Under the pieces are notes generated by a model that saw nothing but the letters and a program-made list of their open reading frames with translations, was not told where the DNA came from and did no database searches. DNA of 64,000 nucleotides from the NCBI RefSeq assembly GCF_016722785.1, contig NZ_JAEQNE010000002.1:62001-126000 (forward strand), written 5' to 3'. The stretch is from Ramlibacter monticola (GTDB lineage: Bacteria; Pseudomonadota; Gammaproteobacteria; Burkholderiales; Burkholderiaceae_C). This document shows, one piece after another, positions 19,456 to 27,466 of the stretch (within the stretch, counting starts at the first letter, position 1; each line of letters begins with the position of its first letter). The position numbers and the translations under genes were made by a program.

Positions 19456-19592
19456 TGCGGCATTCCGTGACGGTGACTAGGACGATTCCTAGCCGGCATC
19501 GGCGCCCGCCCCGATCCGTTTCGGACTCGTCCGAGCCGGCAATTCAGCCCGCGCCGATGTTCCACAAGAGCCAGCCGCGCGATAGTTGCGTC

Positions 19593-19979
19593 ATGAGTTC
19601 GAACGGTTCCATCAAGGTGTACCTCGCCGACGATTCGCTCCAGATCCGCCAGCGCGTGAACGCCTTGCTTGCCGGCCAGCAGATGGACATCGTGGGAGAG
19701 GGAGCCACGCCGGGCACCTGCATCGAGGGCATCCTCAATTCCCAGCCCGACGTCGTCGTGCTGGACGTGCAGCTGGAGGGCGGCACGGGCCTGCAGGTGC
19801 TCAAGGCGGTGAAGTCGGCGGACCCCGAAGTCGCCTTCGTGGTGTTCAGCAACAACTCCGCGCCCGCCTATCGCAAGCGCTACCTGGGCGAGGGCGCCGT
19901 GCGCTTCCTCGACAAGAGCACCGAATTCGACCAGCTGGCGCAAGCCGTGGCCACCGCCGGCCGCCGGTCCGTCCACTGA
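19593..19979 (+). CDS. Single-domain response regulator
   Basis: 128 residues from the ATG at 19593 (MSSNGSIKVYLADDS); an upstream open stretch to 19455 crosses the FNR box and is unlikely to be coding. It is a lone receiver: ADD acidic pocket, VVVLDVQLEGGTG with the phospho-accepting aspartate, FSNN in place of the usual switch threonine/serine region, and FLDKSTEF with the lysine. There is no output domain, so it acts by protein contact or phosphate relay. It sits directly before fnr, in the same direction. Confidence 0.82.
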   Translation: MSSNGSIKVYLADDSLQIRQRVNALLAGQQMDIVGEGATPGTCIEGILNSQPDVVVLDVQLEGGTGLQVLKAVKSADPEVAFVVFSNNSAPAYRKRYLGEGAVRFLDKSTEFDQLAQAVATAGRRSVH

Positions 19980-20013
19980 GGCAGAAGCAATCAGAATGAA
20001 AGAGGGCACCACC

Positions 20014-20838
20014 ATGCAGACCGCCACGCGCCGCGACCCCGCCACCCCTGCCGACCGGACCGCCACCGAAGCTCCCGTGCACGTCGTCCCGCGCGCCCGC
20101 GCCGACTCCGGCAGCAGCGAGGACGTGCCGTCGCCCCTGAAGACGCTGTGCTCCACCTGCCACCTGAAGGACCTGTGCCTGCCCTGCGGCCTGACCGGCA
20201 GCGACGTGCAGCGCCTCGACAGCCTGATGTTCGCCCGCCGCCGCGTGAAGGAGGGCCAGGCCCTGTACCACGAGGGCGAGAAGTTCCAGTTCATCTACGC
20301 CGTGCGCAGCGGCACCTTCAAGTCGGTGCTGACGCTGAAGGACGGCCGCGAACAGGTCACCGGCTTCCAGATGGCCGGCGAGCTGATGGGCCTGGACGGC
20401 CTGGCCGCCGGCAAGCATGCCAGCGCCGCCATCGCGCTGGAGGATGCCGAGATCTGCGCCATCCCCTACGGGCACCTGAGCGAGCTGGCCTCCGTGAGCC
20501 CCGACCTGCAACACGTGATCTCGCGCCTGATGAGCCGCGAGATCGTGCGCGAGCACAGCCTGATGATGCTGCTCGGCTCCATGAACGCCGAGGAGCGCCT
20601 CGCCGCCTTCCTGCTGAACATCTCCCAGCGCATGAAGGCCCGCGGCTACTCCGCCAGCGAATTCCACCTGCGCATGTCGCGCGCCGAGATCGGCAGCTAC
20701 CTGGGCATGAAGCTGGAGACGGTCAGCCGCACCTTCTCGGCCTTCCAGCAGCAGCGCCTGCTCGAAGTGGACAAGAAGCACGTGCGCATCGTCGACCTCG
20801 ACGGGCTGACCCACGCCTTCGAGATGCGCGTGCAGTAG
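20014..20838 (+). CDS. fnr: FNR/ANR-type oxygen-sensing transcription factor
   Basis: 274 residues from the ATG at 20014, which follows AGAGGG; an alternative ATG lies at 19996. The iron-sulfur ligands C46, C49, C55 and C148 have exactly the spacing of E. coli FNR (C-x2-C-x5-C, then 93). The cyclic-nucleotide-like beta-barrel spans about 60-180 and the helix-turn-helix MSRAEIGSYLGMKLETVSRTFSAFQ has E-x-x-S-R for TTGAT recognition. It should dimerise with a [4Fe-4S] cluster without oxygen and activate genes bearing the dyads that are scattered over this block. The N-terminal extension is long but common in the order. Confidence 0.93.
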   Translation: MQTATRRDPATPADRTATEAPVHVVPRARADSGSSEDVPSPLKTLCSTCHLKDLCLPCGLTGSDVQRLDSLMFARRRVKEGQALYHEGEKFQFIYAVRSGTFKSVLTLKDGREQVTGFQMAGELMGLDGLAAGKHASAAIALEDAEICAIPYGHLSELASVSPDLQHVISRLMSREIVREHSLMMLLGSMNAEERLAAFLLNISQRMKARGYSASEFHLRMSRAEIGSYLGMKLETVSRTFSAFQQQRLLEVDKKHVRIVDLDGLTHAFEMRVQ

Positions 20839-20845
20839 GCGCCGC

Positions 20846-21736
20846 TCACCCCTCCAGGAAGCCCCGCACGCCCTCGGCCAGCCATGGTCCGAGGGCGATT
20901 GCGTTGGTGGGATGCGGCACGGTGTCGCAACTGAGGACGCGGGCAATGCCGGCGCGCTGCAGCAGGTCCATGCCCGAGGCATCCAGCAGCGCATGCACGG
21001 CGATGCAGAGCGGCCGGCCCCAGCCGGCCTCGCGCAGCACGCCGGCCGCCGAGGCGAGCGTGTGGCCGCTGGAGGCGATGTCGTCCAGCAGCACCGGCAC
21101 GCGGTCCGCGCAGCTCGCGCCCGGCGGCATGCGCACCTGCACGTCGCGGTCGCCATGCCGCACCTTGGACATGACGACATGGGGCGCACCCAGCAGCCGC
21201 GCGACGGCGCCGACCCACTGCTCGCTCTCGCTGTCCGGCCCCACCAGGAAGGCCCGGGGGACCTCGCGCGCGAGCCATTCGGCGATGGCCGAAGCGGCGG
21301 CCACCACCCGGGTGGGAATCGGGTAGATCTCGTCCAGGGAGGCGAAGCGGTGCAGGTGCGGATCGACGGTCACGAGGAAGTCCACCGCGCCAGCGAGCAT
21401 CCTGGCGTAGGTGCGCGAGGTGATCGCCTCGCCCGGGCGGAAGCGGTCGTCCTGTCGCATGTAGGGCAGGTAGGGGGCCACCAGGCCGACTTCGAGGGCG
21501 CCGAGGTCGCGCGCCGCATCGGCAGCGAACAGGAGCGGCAGGGTCTTGTCGTCCGGGTGGTCCAGGTGGGCCACCAGCAGCACCCGTTGCCCGGCCACCT
21601 CGGTGCGCAGGCGCACCAGGCCTTCGCCGTCCGGGAAGCGGTGCACGTCCAGGGGGCTGGCCGGGCACCGCAGCAGCGCTGCGAGGGACTGCGCGAGGTT
21701 CTCGGCCCCGGGGAGGGCCAGGAGGGTCGTGTTCAT
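20846..21736 (-). CDS. Ribose-phosphate pyrophosphokinase-like protein
   Basis: 296 residues. PRPP-synthetase signature parts are present: FPDGEGLVRL, PYLPYMRQDDRFRPGEAITSRTYARML, TVDPHLHRF, and the PRPP loop reads LLDDIASSGHTLASA. It is shorter and more divergent than housekeeping Prs (usually about 315 residues), so it is a paralogue; such copies are found in anaerobic/stress islands. It follows the BON gene by 45 bases and probably shares its promoter and the FNR-like dyad at 22480. Confidence 0.8.
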   Translation of the reverse strand: MNTTLLALPGAENLAQSLAALLRCPASPLDVHRFPDGEGLVRLRTEVAGQRVLLVAHLDHPDDKTLPLLFAADAARDLGALEVGLVAPYLPYMRQDDRFRPGEAITSRTYARMLAGAVDFLVTVDPHLHRFASLDEIYPIPTRVVAAASAIAEWLAREVPRAFLVGPDSESEQWVGAVARLLGAPHVVMSKVRHGDRDVQVRMPPGASCADRVPVLLDDIASSGHTLASAAGVLREAGWGRPLCIAVHALLDASGMDLLQRAGIARVLSCDTVPHPTNAIALGPWLAEGVRGFLEG

Positions 21737-21781
21737 GCGTGCTCGCCGAAGCGGACCGGGTCCGACCCGGGCAAGCGTACC

Positions 21782-22432
21782 TCAGCCCACGCGCAGGTGG
21801 TCGACCACGCGCGTGACGCCGCGGGCCCCGAACGCCGTGCCGATCGCCGCGTCGTGCTCGGCCAGGGAGCTCACCCGGCCGCTGAGCGTGACCACGCTGC
21901 CGTCGACGGCGATGGTGACGTGCGTCGCGTCGCGCTGCGCCCGGCGCGCGAAGGCGGCCGCGATCTCGTCGCGCAGTTGCTCGGGATCCGCCCGGCGGCG
22001 CAGCCGGATCGCGTTGCTCACGCCGCGCACGCCCAGCAGCGGATGGATGCACTGCTCGGCGCTCGCGGACTGGTAGCTCCAGTCGACCTCGCCGGTGAGC
22101 GTCACCCAGCCGTTCTCCACGCGGACCTTCACGCTGTCTTCCGGCACCAGCGAGTGCCAGTCCAGCGCGTGCAGCGCGGCCTTCGCAATTTCCTCGTCGC
22201 TGCGCTGCAGGCCGGGGGGCAGCCGGACCTGCAGCTCCGTCGCGAGCCCGCGCGCGCCCGAGACGCGGTGCACGGCACCCTCGGCCGCGCGCTTCTGCAG
22301 GCAGGTGTCGACCACGCCCGAGAGCCGGACCACGCCCTCGCTCACGCTGACCGCGATGCCGCTGGCGTTGACCCCCGGATCCCAGGCGAGTTCGGCTTCG
22401 ACGTCGGATTGCAGTTGCAGGTCGTTCTTCAT
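21782..22432 (-). CDS. BON-domain protein with three BON repeats
   Basis: 216 residues from the ATG at 22432, which follows GGAGGGG; a longer start adds seven residues. Three BON domains, each about 65-70 residues, are seen by the repeated pattern of a V-x-V-x-x-G-x-V-x-L-x-G strand pair: VSVSEGVVRLSGVVD, VRVENGWVTLTGEVD and IAVDGSVVTLSGRVS. BON domains bind lipid or protein surfaces and are common in osmotic or stress proteins. There is no signal peptide, so this one is cytoplasmic, unlike OsmY. Confidence 0.85.
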   Translation of the reverse strand: MKNDLQLQSDVEAELAWDPGVNASGIAVSVSEGVVRLSGVVDTCLQKRAAEGAVHRVSGARGLATELQVRLPPGLQRSDEEIAKAALHALDWHSLVPEDSVKVRVENGWVTLTGEVDWSYQSASAEQCIHPLLGVRGVSNAIRLRRRADPEQLRDEIAAAFARRAQRDATHVTIAVDGSVVTLSGRVSSLAEHDAAIGTAFGARGVTRVVDHLRVG

Positions 22433-22479
22433 GGCCCCTCCTTGCCCCGCCAAGATCGCGCCACGGCTGCGGCTTGCCG

Positions 22480-22493
22480 TTGACGCAGCTCAA
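22480..22493. promoter_or_regulatory. FNR-like dyad
   Basis: TTGACGCAGCTCAA, 8 of 10 matches to the FNR consensus and internally symmetric at the outer bases. It lies in the divergent gap between the BON/PRPP pair and the flavodoxin-like gene. Confidence 0.5.
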
Positions 22494-22552
22494 GCTACCT
22501 GCGCCGGCATGGCCGAAGAATGTCGCCCTGTAGCCCGCAAAGGATGAAACAG

Positions 22553-23071
22553 ATGGACAGCATGCTGGTAGTGGTCTATTCGGAGACCGGGCTGGCCCGG
22601 GGACTCGCGGCGCAGTTGCACGAGGAGCATGGCTGGCCGGTGGGCGAGATCCACGACCTGCGTTCCCATCCGGAGGCGCCCGGGCTGCTGCGACCCATCC
22701 TCGATTCGCTGCTGCACCGCGACGCGCCGATCGCCTACGACGGCCCCGAACCCGGCGACTTCCGCACGGTCATCCTGATCACGCCGATGCGCGCCGGCCA
22801 CGTGCCCGCCGCCATGCGCGTCTTCCTCACGTCCCACTGCGACCACCTCCGGCGCGTGGCGATCGTGTCGATCCTGAAATCCGAGGACGCGGTGAGCGCG
22901 GTGCCCGAGATCGCCGCGCTACTCGGGCACGCGCCGATCCACAACGCGACCTTCACGGCCGCCGAACTCGCCGAGGGCAGCGCGGTGGAACGCGTGCGCA
23001 ACTTCGGTGACTTCCTGCAACCGCGCAGCACCGCGGTGCAGTTGCCCGAATCGGGCCTGTCGGCGGCCTGA
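22553..23071 (+). CDS. Flavodoxin-like protein
   Basis: 172 residues from the ATG at 22553 (MDSMLVVVYSETG); two other in-frame ATGs are nearby and AAGGA precedes this one. VVYSETGLARGLA is the phosphate-binding loop of a flavodoxin fold, and VILITPMRAGHVPAAMRVFL resembles the second flavin loop. It could be an electron carrier or NAD(P)H:quinone reductase relative. It is divergent from the BON/PRPP operon across an FNR-like site and ends at a strong hairpin. Confidence 0.72.
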   Translation: MDSMLVVVYSETGLARGLAAQLHEEHGWPVGEIHDLRSHPEAPGLLRPILDSLLHRDAPIAYDGPEPGDFRTVILITPMRAGHVPAAMRVFLTSHCDHLRRVAIVSILKSEDAVSAVPEIAALLGHAPIHNATFTAAELAEGSAVERVRNFGDFLQPRSTAVQLPESGLSAA

Positions 23072-23076
23072 AACGA

Positions 23077-23102
23077 CAAGGCCGGCGTCGCCGCCGGCCT
23101 TG
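23077..23102. terminator. Bidirectional hairpin terminator
   Basis: CAAGGCCGGC and GCCGGCCTTG form a perfect ten-base stem between the convergent flavodoxin-like and hpf genes. Confidence 0.75.
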
Positions 23103-23121
23103 CCCCGTCACCCCAACGCGC

Positions 23122-23457
23122 TCAGCCGGCGTTGTGCTGCTTCACCTCGCCGCGCCGGATGCGCATCGATTCGTCCACCTTGCGCCGGGCGGCGTCGAAG
23201 GCGTCGCGCAGCGCCACGTAGGCATCCTCGTCCTGCACGCGGTTGATCGCGAGCTCGTGGCCGGGCAGCGTCACGTCGATGCGCACGCTGAAGAGCCGAC
23301 CCTGGTTCTGGTGCTTGTGTTCCTGTTCGATCGTGACGCGGCAGGCCATGACCTCCGAGCCGAAGCGGTCGAGTTGGGCCACCTTGCCTTGCACGGCTTC
23401 TTCCAGCGCCGGCGAGGGCGCCATTCCGATGAATCGCAGGTCGAGTGGCAGTTTCAT
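23122..23457 (-). CDS. hpf: Ribosome hibernation promoting factor (short HPF/RaiA family)
   Basis: 111 residues. The family pattern is clear: LPLDLRFIGMAPSPALEEAV, QGKVAQLDRFGSEVMACRVTIEQ, FSVRIDVTLPGHELAI, and DAYVALRDAFDAARRKV. The protein binds the decoding centre of idle ribosomes and stabilises them in dormancy. It is probably co-transcribed after the nitroreductase gene (37 bases apart). As a second HPF in a low-oxygen cluster it likely complements a rpoN-linked housekeeping copy outside the window. Confidence 0.9.
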   Translation of the reverse strand: MKLPLDLRFIGMAPSPALEEAVQGKVAQLDRFGSEVMACRVTIEQEHKHQNQGRLFSVRIDVTLPGHELAINRVQDEDAYVALRDAFDAARRKVDESMRIRRGEVKQHNAG

Positions 23458-23494
23458 TCTTTCCTTCCTTCTTCTGGGTCGCGAATTCCGTTGT

Positions 23495-24118
23495 TCAATG
23501 GGTGTGGGCCGGCCCGGCGAATCCGACCGACTGCGCGAGGGCGACGCGCTGGTGCGGCCGCAGCCCCAGCGCGGCGCCGAGCTCCCGGCGCTGGAGCTGT
23601 CCGCGCACCACCGTCGCCAGCCCGGCGCCGGCGCAATACAGGTAGATGTTCTCGACGATGCAGCCGATGTCGGCGCCGGCGAGCACGCCGTGTTCCTCGG
23701 GGTCCAGCCCGTCCTCCAGCTGCAGGTGCTCGTGGTCGATCACGTACACCAGGTTCAGCGGCGCCACGGAGACGAAGTCCTGGGTGCCGGTGAGGGCGCG
23801 CAGGTCGCCGGTGCGCGCGCGCAGCAGGCGGTGCTCGCGCGCGTCGTAGCGCCAGGCGCCTTCGGCCAGCACGGCATAGACCACGATCTCCTGCGAGTCG
23901 CAGGCGGTCGGCGCCGTGCGGCCCCAGCTGCCGGGGCGGTTCACGCCGAAGCCCGCCCACAGAAGGGCCGAGACCTGCTCCAGCGAGAGGGGGTCGGCCA
24001 GGTACTCGCGCGTGCTGTGGCGCTTCTTGAGGGCCGCTTCCAGCGTCAGGCCGCCCTGCAGACGTGGCGTCGGCAGGGGCATGGTGTCCATGAGCGGATC
24101 GGACGGGATGGTGGCCAT
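23495..24118 (-). CDS. Nitroreductase family protein (SagB-like)
   Basis: 207 residues from ATG at 24118; AGGAGG lies nine bases before it. Nitroreductase features: KKRHSTREYLADPLSLEQVSALLWAGFGVNR, RTAPTACDSQEIVVYAVL, and the flavin contact IGCIVENIYLYCAGAGLATVVRG. The Ser/Thr-Arg near the N-terminus binds FMN phosphate. Relatives reduce nitro groups or quinones with NAD(P)H. First gene of the operon with hpf, with an FNR-like dyad upstream. Confidence 0.85.
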   Translation of the reverse strand: MATIPSDPLMDTMPLPTPRLQGGLTLEAALKKRHSTREYLADPLSLEQVSALLWAGFGVNRPGSWGRTAPTACDSQEIVVYAVLAEGAWRYDAREHRLLRARTGDLRALTGTQDFVSVAPLNLVYVIDHEHLQLEDGLDPEEHGVLAGADIGCIVENIYLYCAGAGLATVVRGQLQRRELGAALGLRPHQRVALAQSVGFAGPAHTH

Positions 24119-24179
24119 GGACTGGATCCTCCTGAGCGTTGCCACAACCCGAAGATGACGCACGGAGGCCGCCATCCAC

Positions 24180-24193
24180 TTGCGCTGCCTCAA
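24180..24193. promoter_or_regulatory. Weak FNR-like dyad
   Basis: TTGCGCTGCCTCAA, 7 of 10 matches, in the divergent gap between the nitroreductase/hpf operon and the phosphoribosyltransferase gene. Position and recurrence in the cluster support it more than its score. Confidence 0.35.
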
Positions 24194-24247
24194 GAAAGAG
24201 GCGCAACATTGCCCTTCCGCCGCGCACGCGGCGCCTCTGCACCACGC

Positions 24248-24880
24248 ATGTTCACCGATCGCCTGGATGCCGCCGGACGGCTGGCCGATGCCCTGGCGCA
24301 CTGGCGCGGCAGCAAGCCGCTGGTGCTGGCCATTCCGCGCGGCGCGGTGGCGATCGGCGCGCTGGTCGCGCGCCGGCTCGAAGGCGAGCTGGACGTGGCG
24401 ATGGTGCGCAAGCTGCACGCGCCGGGCGCGCCCGAGTTCGCGGTGGGCGCGGTCGACGAGTCCGGCTGGACCTACGTGGCGTCCCACGCCGCGGAGGTCG
24501 GCGCCACCGCCTCCTACCTGGACGAGCAGAAGGACTACCAGCTGCACGAACTCGCGCGGCGCCGCCGTCTCTACACGCCCGGCCGCGGGCCGGCCGAGGT
24601 GGCCGGCCGCGTGGTGATCGTCGTCGACGACGGGCTCGCCACCGGGGCCACCATGATCGCGGCCCTGCACGCGGTGCGCGAACACGGGCCGAAGCGGCTG
24701 GTGTGCGCGGTGCCGGTCGCCTCGCCGGAGGCGGTGGAACTGGTCGGGGAGTACTGCGACGAAGTGGTCTGCCTCGATGCGCCGCGGCGGTTCGCGGCGG
24801 TCGGCCAGTTCTATGCTTCCTTCCCGCAGCTGGAGGACGAGGAGGTCGTCACGCTGCTGGCGCAGGCCCGCGCCACCTGA
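24248..24880 (+). CDS. Phosphoribosyltransferase domain protein
   Basis: 210 residues. The PRPP-binding motif is VVIVVDDGLATGATMIAAL; the N-terminus FTDRLDAAGRLADALAHWRG and PLVLAIPRGAVAIGALVARRLEGELDVAMVRKLHAPGAPEFAVGAV match the stand-alone phosphoribosyltransferase family often found with stress proteins and dienelactone hydrolases in low-oxygen clusters. Its substrate is not known. It may use PRPP from the divergent Prs-like paralogue; that is inference. Confidence 0.85.
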   Translation: MFTDRLDAAGRLADALAHWRGSKPLVLAIPRGAVAIGALVARRLEGELDVAMVRKLHAPGAPEFAVGAVDESGWTYVASHAAEVGATASYLDEQKDYQLHELARRRRLYTPGRGPAEVAGRVVIVVDDGLATGATMIAALHAVREHGPKRLVCAVPVASPEAVELVGEYCDEVVCLDAPRRFAAVGQFYASFPQLEDEEVVTLLAQARAT

Positions 24881-24939
24881 GCGGCGCGGTTGCGGCATCA
24901 TTGGCGCTCCGCAAGCGCGTCACATGCGTGGGGGGATGC

Positions 24940-25803
24940 ATGAAGCCGTTTCGCCTGTTCCTCGTGGTCGCCGCCACGCTGCTGCTGTCCTTCTCCGTCC
25001 GGGCCGCCGGCCTGCTGGGCGCGGAGGCGCTGGTGGCGCGGCACGGCGCGCTGGGGCCGCAGCTGTCTTCCAATGCCTTCGGCGGCCCGCTGGTGCTGCA
25101 GTCGGAGGAACTGAGCCGGCGCATCGAAGGGGATGTCTTCGCGGTGCTGGAGCACCCCTTCGCGGGCGTGTCGGCCGCGCTGTCCGATCCCTCGCAGTGG
25201 TGCGAGATCCTGATCCTGCACCTGAACACCAAGTACTGCCGGCGCACCGACGCGCAGGGCGCCCCGCACGTGCAGATGCGGGTCGGGCGCAAGGAGCCGC
25301 AGGCGATCGAGGCGGCCTCCCTGCTGGATTTCGTCTGGCATCCCCCGCAGGCGCGGCCGGATTACCTGTCGGTGCAGATGGACGCCCCCAAGGGCCCCTA
25401 CGACACCGGCGACTACCGCCTGTTCGCCGAGGCCGTGCCGCTGGAGGGCAACCGCACCTTCCTGCACCTCGGCTACGGGATGAGCTACGGCGGCGCGAGC
25501 CAGCTGGCGATGAAGCTCTACCTCGCGACGGTGGGCAGCGACAAGGTCGGCTTCACGCGGGTGCAGGACGCCTACGTCGCCGGGGTGCGCGGGGTGGTGG
25601 AGCGCAACACGATGCGCTACTACCTGGCGATCGACGCCTACCTGGATTCGCTGGCCGCGCCCTCGGGCCAGCAGCTGGAGAAGCGGCTGCAGGCCTGGTT
25701 CGACGCCACCGAGAAGTACCCGCGCCAGCTGCACGAGGTCGAACGCGATGCCTACCTGCGGATGAAGCGCGACGAGGTGCAGCGGCAGGGGACCGGCCGC
25801 TGA
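24940..25803 (+). CDS. Exported conserved hypothetical protein
   Basis: 287 residues with a signal peptide (KPFRLFLVVAATLLLSFSVRAAG). The mature part is well structured and contains two cysteines (WCEILI, KYCRRT), LLDFVWHPPQARPDYLSVQM, LHLGYGMSYGGASQLAMKLYL and ERNTMRYYLAIDAYLDSL. I do not recognise a functional family. It is probably periplasmic. It converges with the kinase gene five bases further on. Confidence 0.7.
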   Translation: MKPFRLFLVVAATLLLSFSVRAAGLLGAEALVARHGALGPQLSSNAFGGPLVLQSEELSRRIEGDVFAVLEHPFAGVSAALSDPSQWCEILILHLNTKYCRRTDAQGAPHVQMRVGRKEPQAIEAASLLDFVWHPPQARPDYLSVQMDAPKGPYDTGDYRLFAEAVPLEGNRTFLHLGYGMSYGGASQLAMKLYLATVGSDKVGFTRVQDAYVAGVRGVVERNTMRYYLAIDAYLDSLAAPSGQQLEKRLQAWFDATEKYPRQLHEVERDAYLRMKRDEVQRQGTGR

Positions 25804-25807
25804 GGCC

Positions 25808-27226
25808 TCATTCCGGCAGCGGCTGCACCCACGCGCGCTCGTCCTCCTGCAGCGGCTCGCGCCCCGAGCGCAGCAGCTCCAGCACCCGCAGGTCGGCTTC
25901 CGAGGCGTCGCCAGTGCGCGCGGCGAGGCGCTGGCGCAGGATTTCGGGCGGTGCGTCGCAGTCCAGGATCGCGAACGGGACTTGCAGTTCCGCCGCCAGC
26001 GCGTGGGCCTGTTCGCGTTCGACGCGGCGCAGGAAGGCCGCATCGAGCACCACCGGCCAGCCCGCGCACAGCAGCCGCCGGGCCAGCAGGAACAGCCGCG
26101 CGTAGGTCTGCTGCGTGGACTCGGGCGTGTAGAGGTCGCGCCCGGCGGCGCGCGAGTCCGCCAGCGGTGCCAGGCCGTGCAGGCGCTTGCGCTCGACGTC
26201 GGACCGCAGCCGGATCGCGCCGGTCCGCTCCAGCAGCTGCTGCGAGGCGAAGGTCTTGCCGGACCCCGGCAGGCCATGCGTGATGACCAGCCGCGGCTGC
26301 GCCGGCGTGGTCCAGCGCAGCGCCTCGGCCGCGTAGCGCCTGGCCTCGGCGCCCTGCGGCTGCCGCAGCTGGCAGGCCATCGCCCGCACCAGGGCCCGGT
26401 ACGCGAGGCACAGGCGCAGGCCGGGCACGCCTTCATGCTCGCCCGTGCGTTCCAGCCAGCCATCGAGCAGCCGCCAGGCGAGCCGGGGCAGGCCGTGCGC
26501 GACCAGGTCCATCACCGGGAAGGCGATGTCCTCGATGACATCGATGCAGCGCAAGGCGGGATCGAACTCGATGCAGTCGAAGGCCATTACCTCGCCGCCG
26601 AGGGCGAGCAGGTTGGCGAGGTGCAGGTCGCCATGGCCTTCGCGCACGTGGCCGGCCGCGGCACGCGCCTGCCACAGCGGCTGCACGGCGACGTCCTCGC
26701 GAGCGATCCAGCCGGCGAGTGCTTCGCGCGGCAGCAGCTCCGCGGCCCCGGCCAGCGCCGCCAGCGCGCGTTCGCGCAGGTCGGGTCCGCCCGCGGCGCA
26801 GGCGGGCGCTGCCGCGTGGAAAGCCGCCAGCACCGCCGCGAGGCGATCGACCGCGCCCGCATCCAGCAGCCCTTGCGCGGCGCGCTCGCTGAAGAGGGCG
26901 CCGGGAGGGAAGCGCCGCATCCGCACGGCGTGGGCCAGCGTCGGCCCGGCGCCGTCCAGGTCCGGCGCGGCCAGGCTGCCCGTGACGCGCGCCACGCCCA
27001 GGTACAGCCCCGGCGCAAGCCGGCCATTGAGCCGCACTTCCTCTTCGCAGAAGTGGCGCCGCTTTTCCTCCGTCGCATAGTCGACGAAGCGCAGCCGCAG
27101 CGGCTTCTTCAGCTTGTACGCGAACTCCGGCGTGAGCAGTACCCAGGAGATGTGCGTCTCCCGCACTTCGGCCCGGAGGCGCCGCGCGAGTGCCGCCACC
27201 AGCCGGCCGGTCTCCCCGGCCTTCAC
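25808..27226 (-). CDS. Bifunctional phosphotransferase / AAA-type kinase
   Basis: 472 residues. The N-terminal half resembles aminoglycoside/choline phosphotransferases: YKLKKPLRLRFVDYATEEKR, the catalytic REGHGDLHLANLL and the metal-binding AFDCIEFDPALRCIDVIED. The C-terminal third is a P-loop kinase, HGLPGSGKTFASQQLLERTG, with LRSDVERKRLHGL and VVLDAAFL. Such two-domain proteins are widespread near hypoxia and PHA genes; the substrate is unknown. It is in the leftward run that includes the alcohol dehydrogenase gene. Confidence 0.85.
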   Translation of the reverse strand: MKAGETGRLVAALARRLRAEVRETHISWVLLTPEFAYKLKKPLRLRFVDYATEEKRRHFCEEEVRLNGRLAPGLYLGVARVTGSLAAPDLDGAGPTLAHAVRMRRFPPGALFSERAAQGLLDAGAVDRLAAVLAAFHAAAPACAAGGPDLRERALAALAGAAELLPREALAGWIAREDVAVQPLWQARAAAGHVREGHGDLHLANLLALGGEVMAFDCIEFDPALRCIDVIEDIAFPVMDLVAHGLPRLAWRLLDGWLERTGEHEGVPGLRLCLAYRALVRAMACQLRQPQGAEARRYAAEALRWTTPAQPRLVITHGLPGSGKTFASQQLLERTGAIRLRSDVERKRLHGLAPLADSRAAGRDLYTPESTQQTYARLFLLARRLLCAGWPVVLDAAFLRRVEREQAHALAAELQVPFAILDCDAPPEILRQRLAARTGDASEADLRVLELLRSGREPLQEDERAWVQPLPE

Positions 27227-27411
27227 GGGCGACGCGCCTGCACGCGCTGTCCGTCCTCGACGCGGAACACGCCCATGCCGCCGTCGCCGATCGGGAACAG
27301 GGCGCCCACGGGCGCGAACACGGCCTGGTCGACGGAGCGCAGCGCCTGCACCGCGGAGTCGCCGCTGCCGTACACCTTCGACAGCGCGTGGGCGCGCAGC
27401 ACCGGTTCCAT
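27223..27411 (-). pseudogene. Fused remnants of an ABC-exporter ATPase and an HlyD-type adaptor
   Basis: A 62-codon frame from ATG at 27411 begins MEPVLRAHALSKVYGSGDSAVQALRSVDQ, the N-terminus of MacB/LolD-type ABC ATPases up to just before the Walker A. It then changes abruptly to PVGALFPIGDGGMGVFRVED, which resembles the C-terminal part of RND/HlyD periplasmic adaptors. In intact operons the adaptor precedes the ATPase, so this is a deletion scar in which the two joined in unusual order. It overlaps the next leftward gene start by four bases. Confidence 0.5.
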
Positions 27412-27466
27412 GGGCCCAATGTAGGCAGCAGCCGGGGGGGCACCTTGATCCTGCGCAAGCCCCCGT

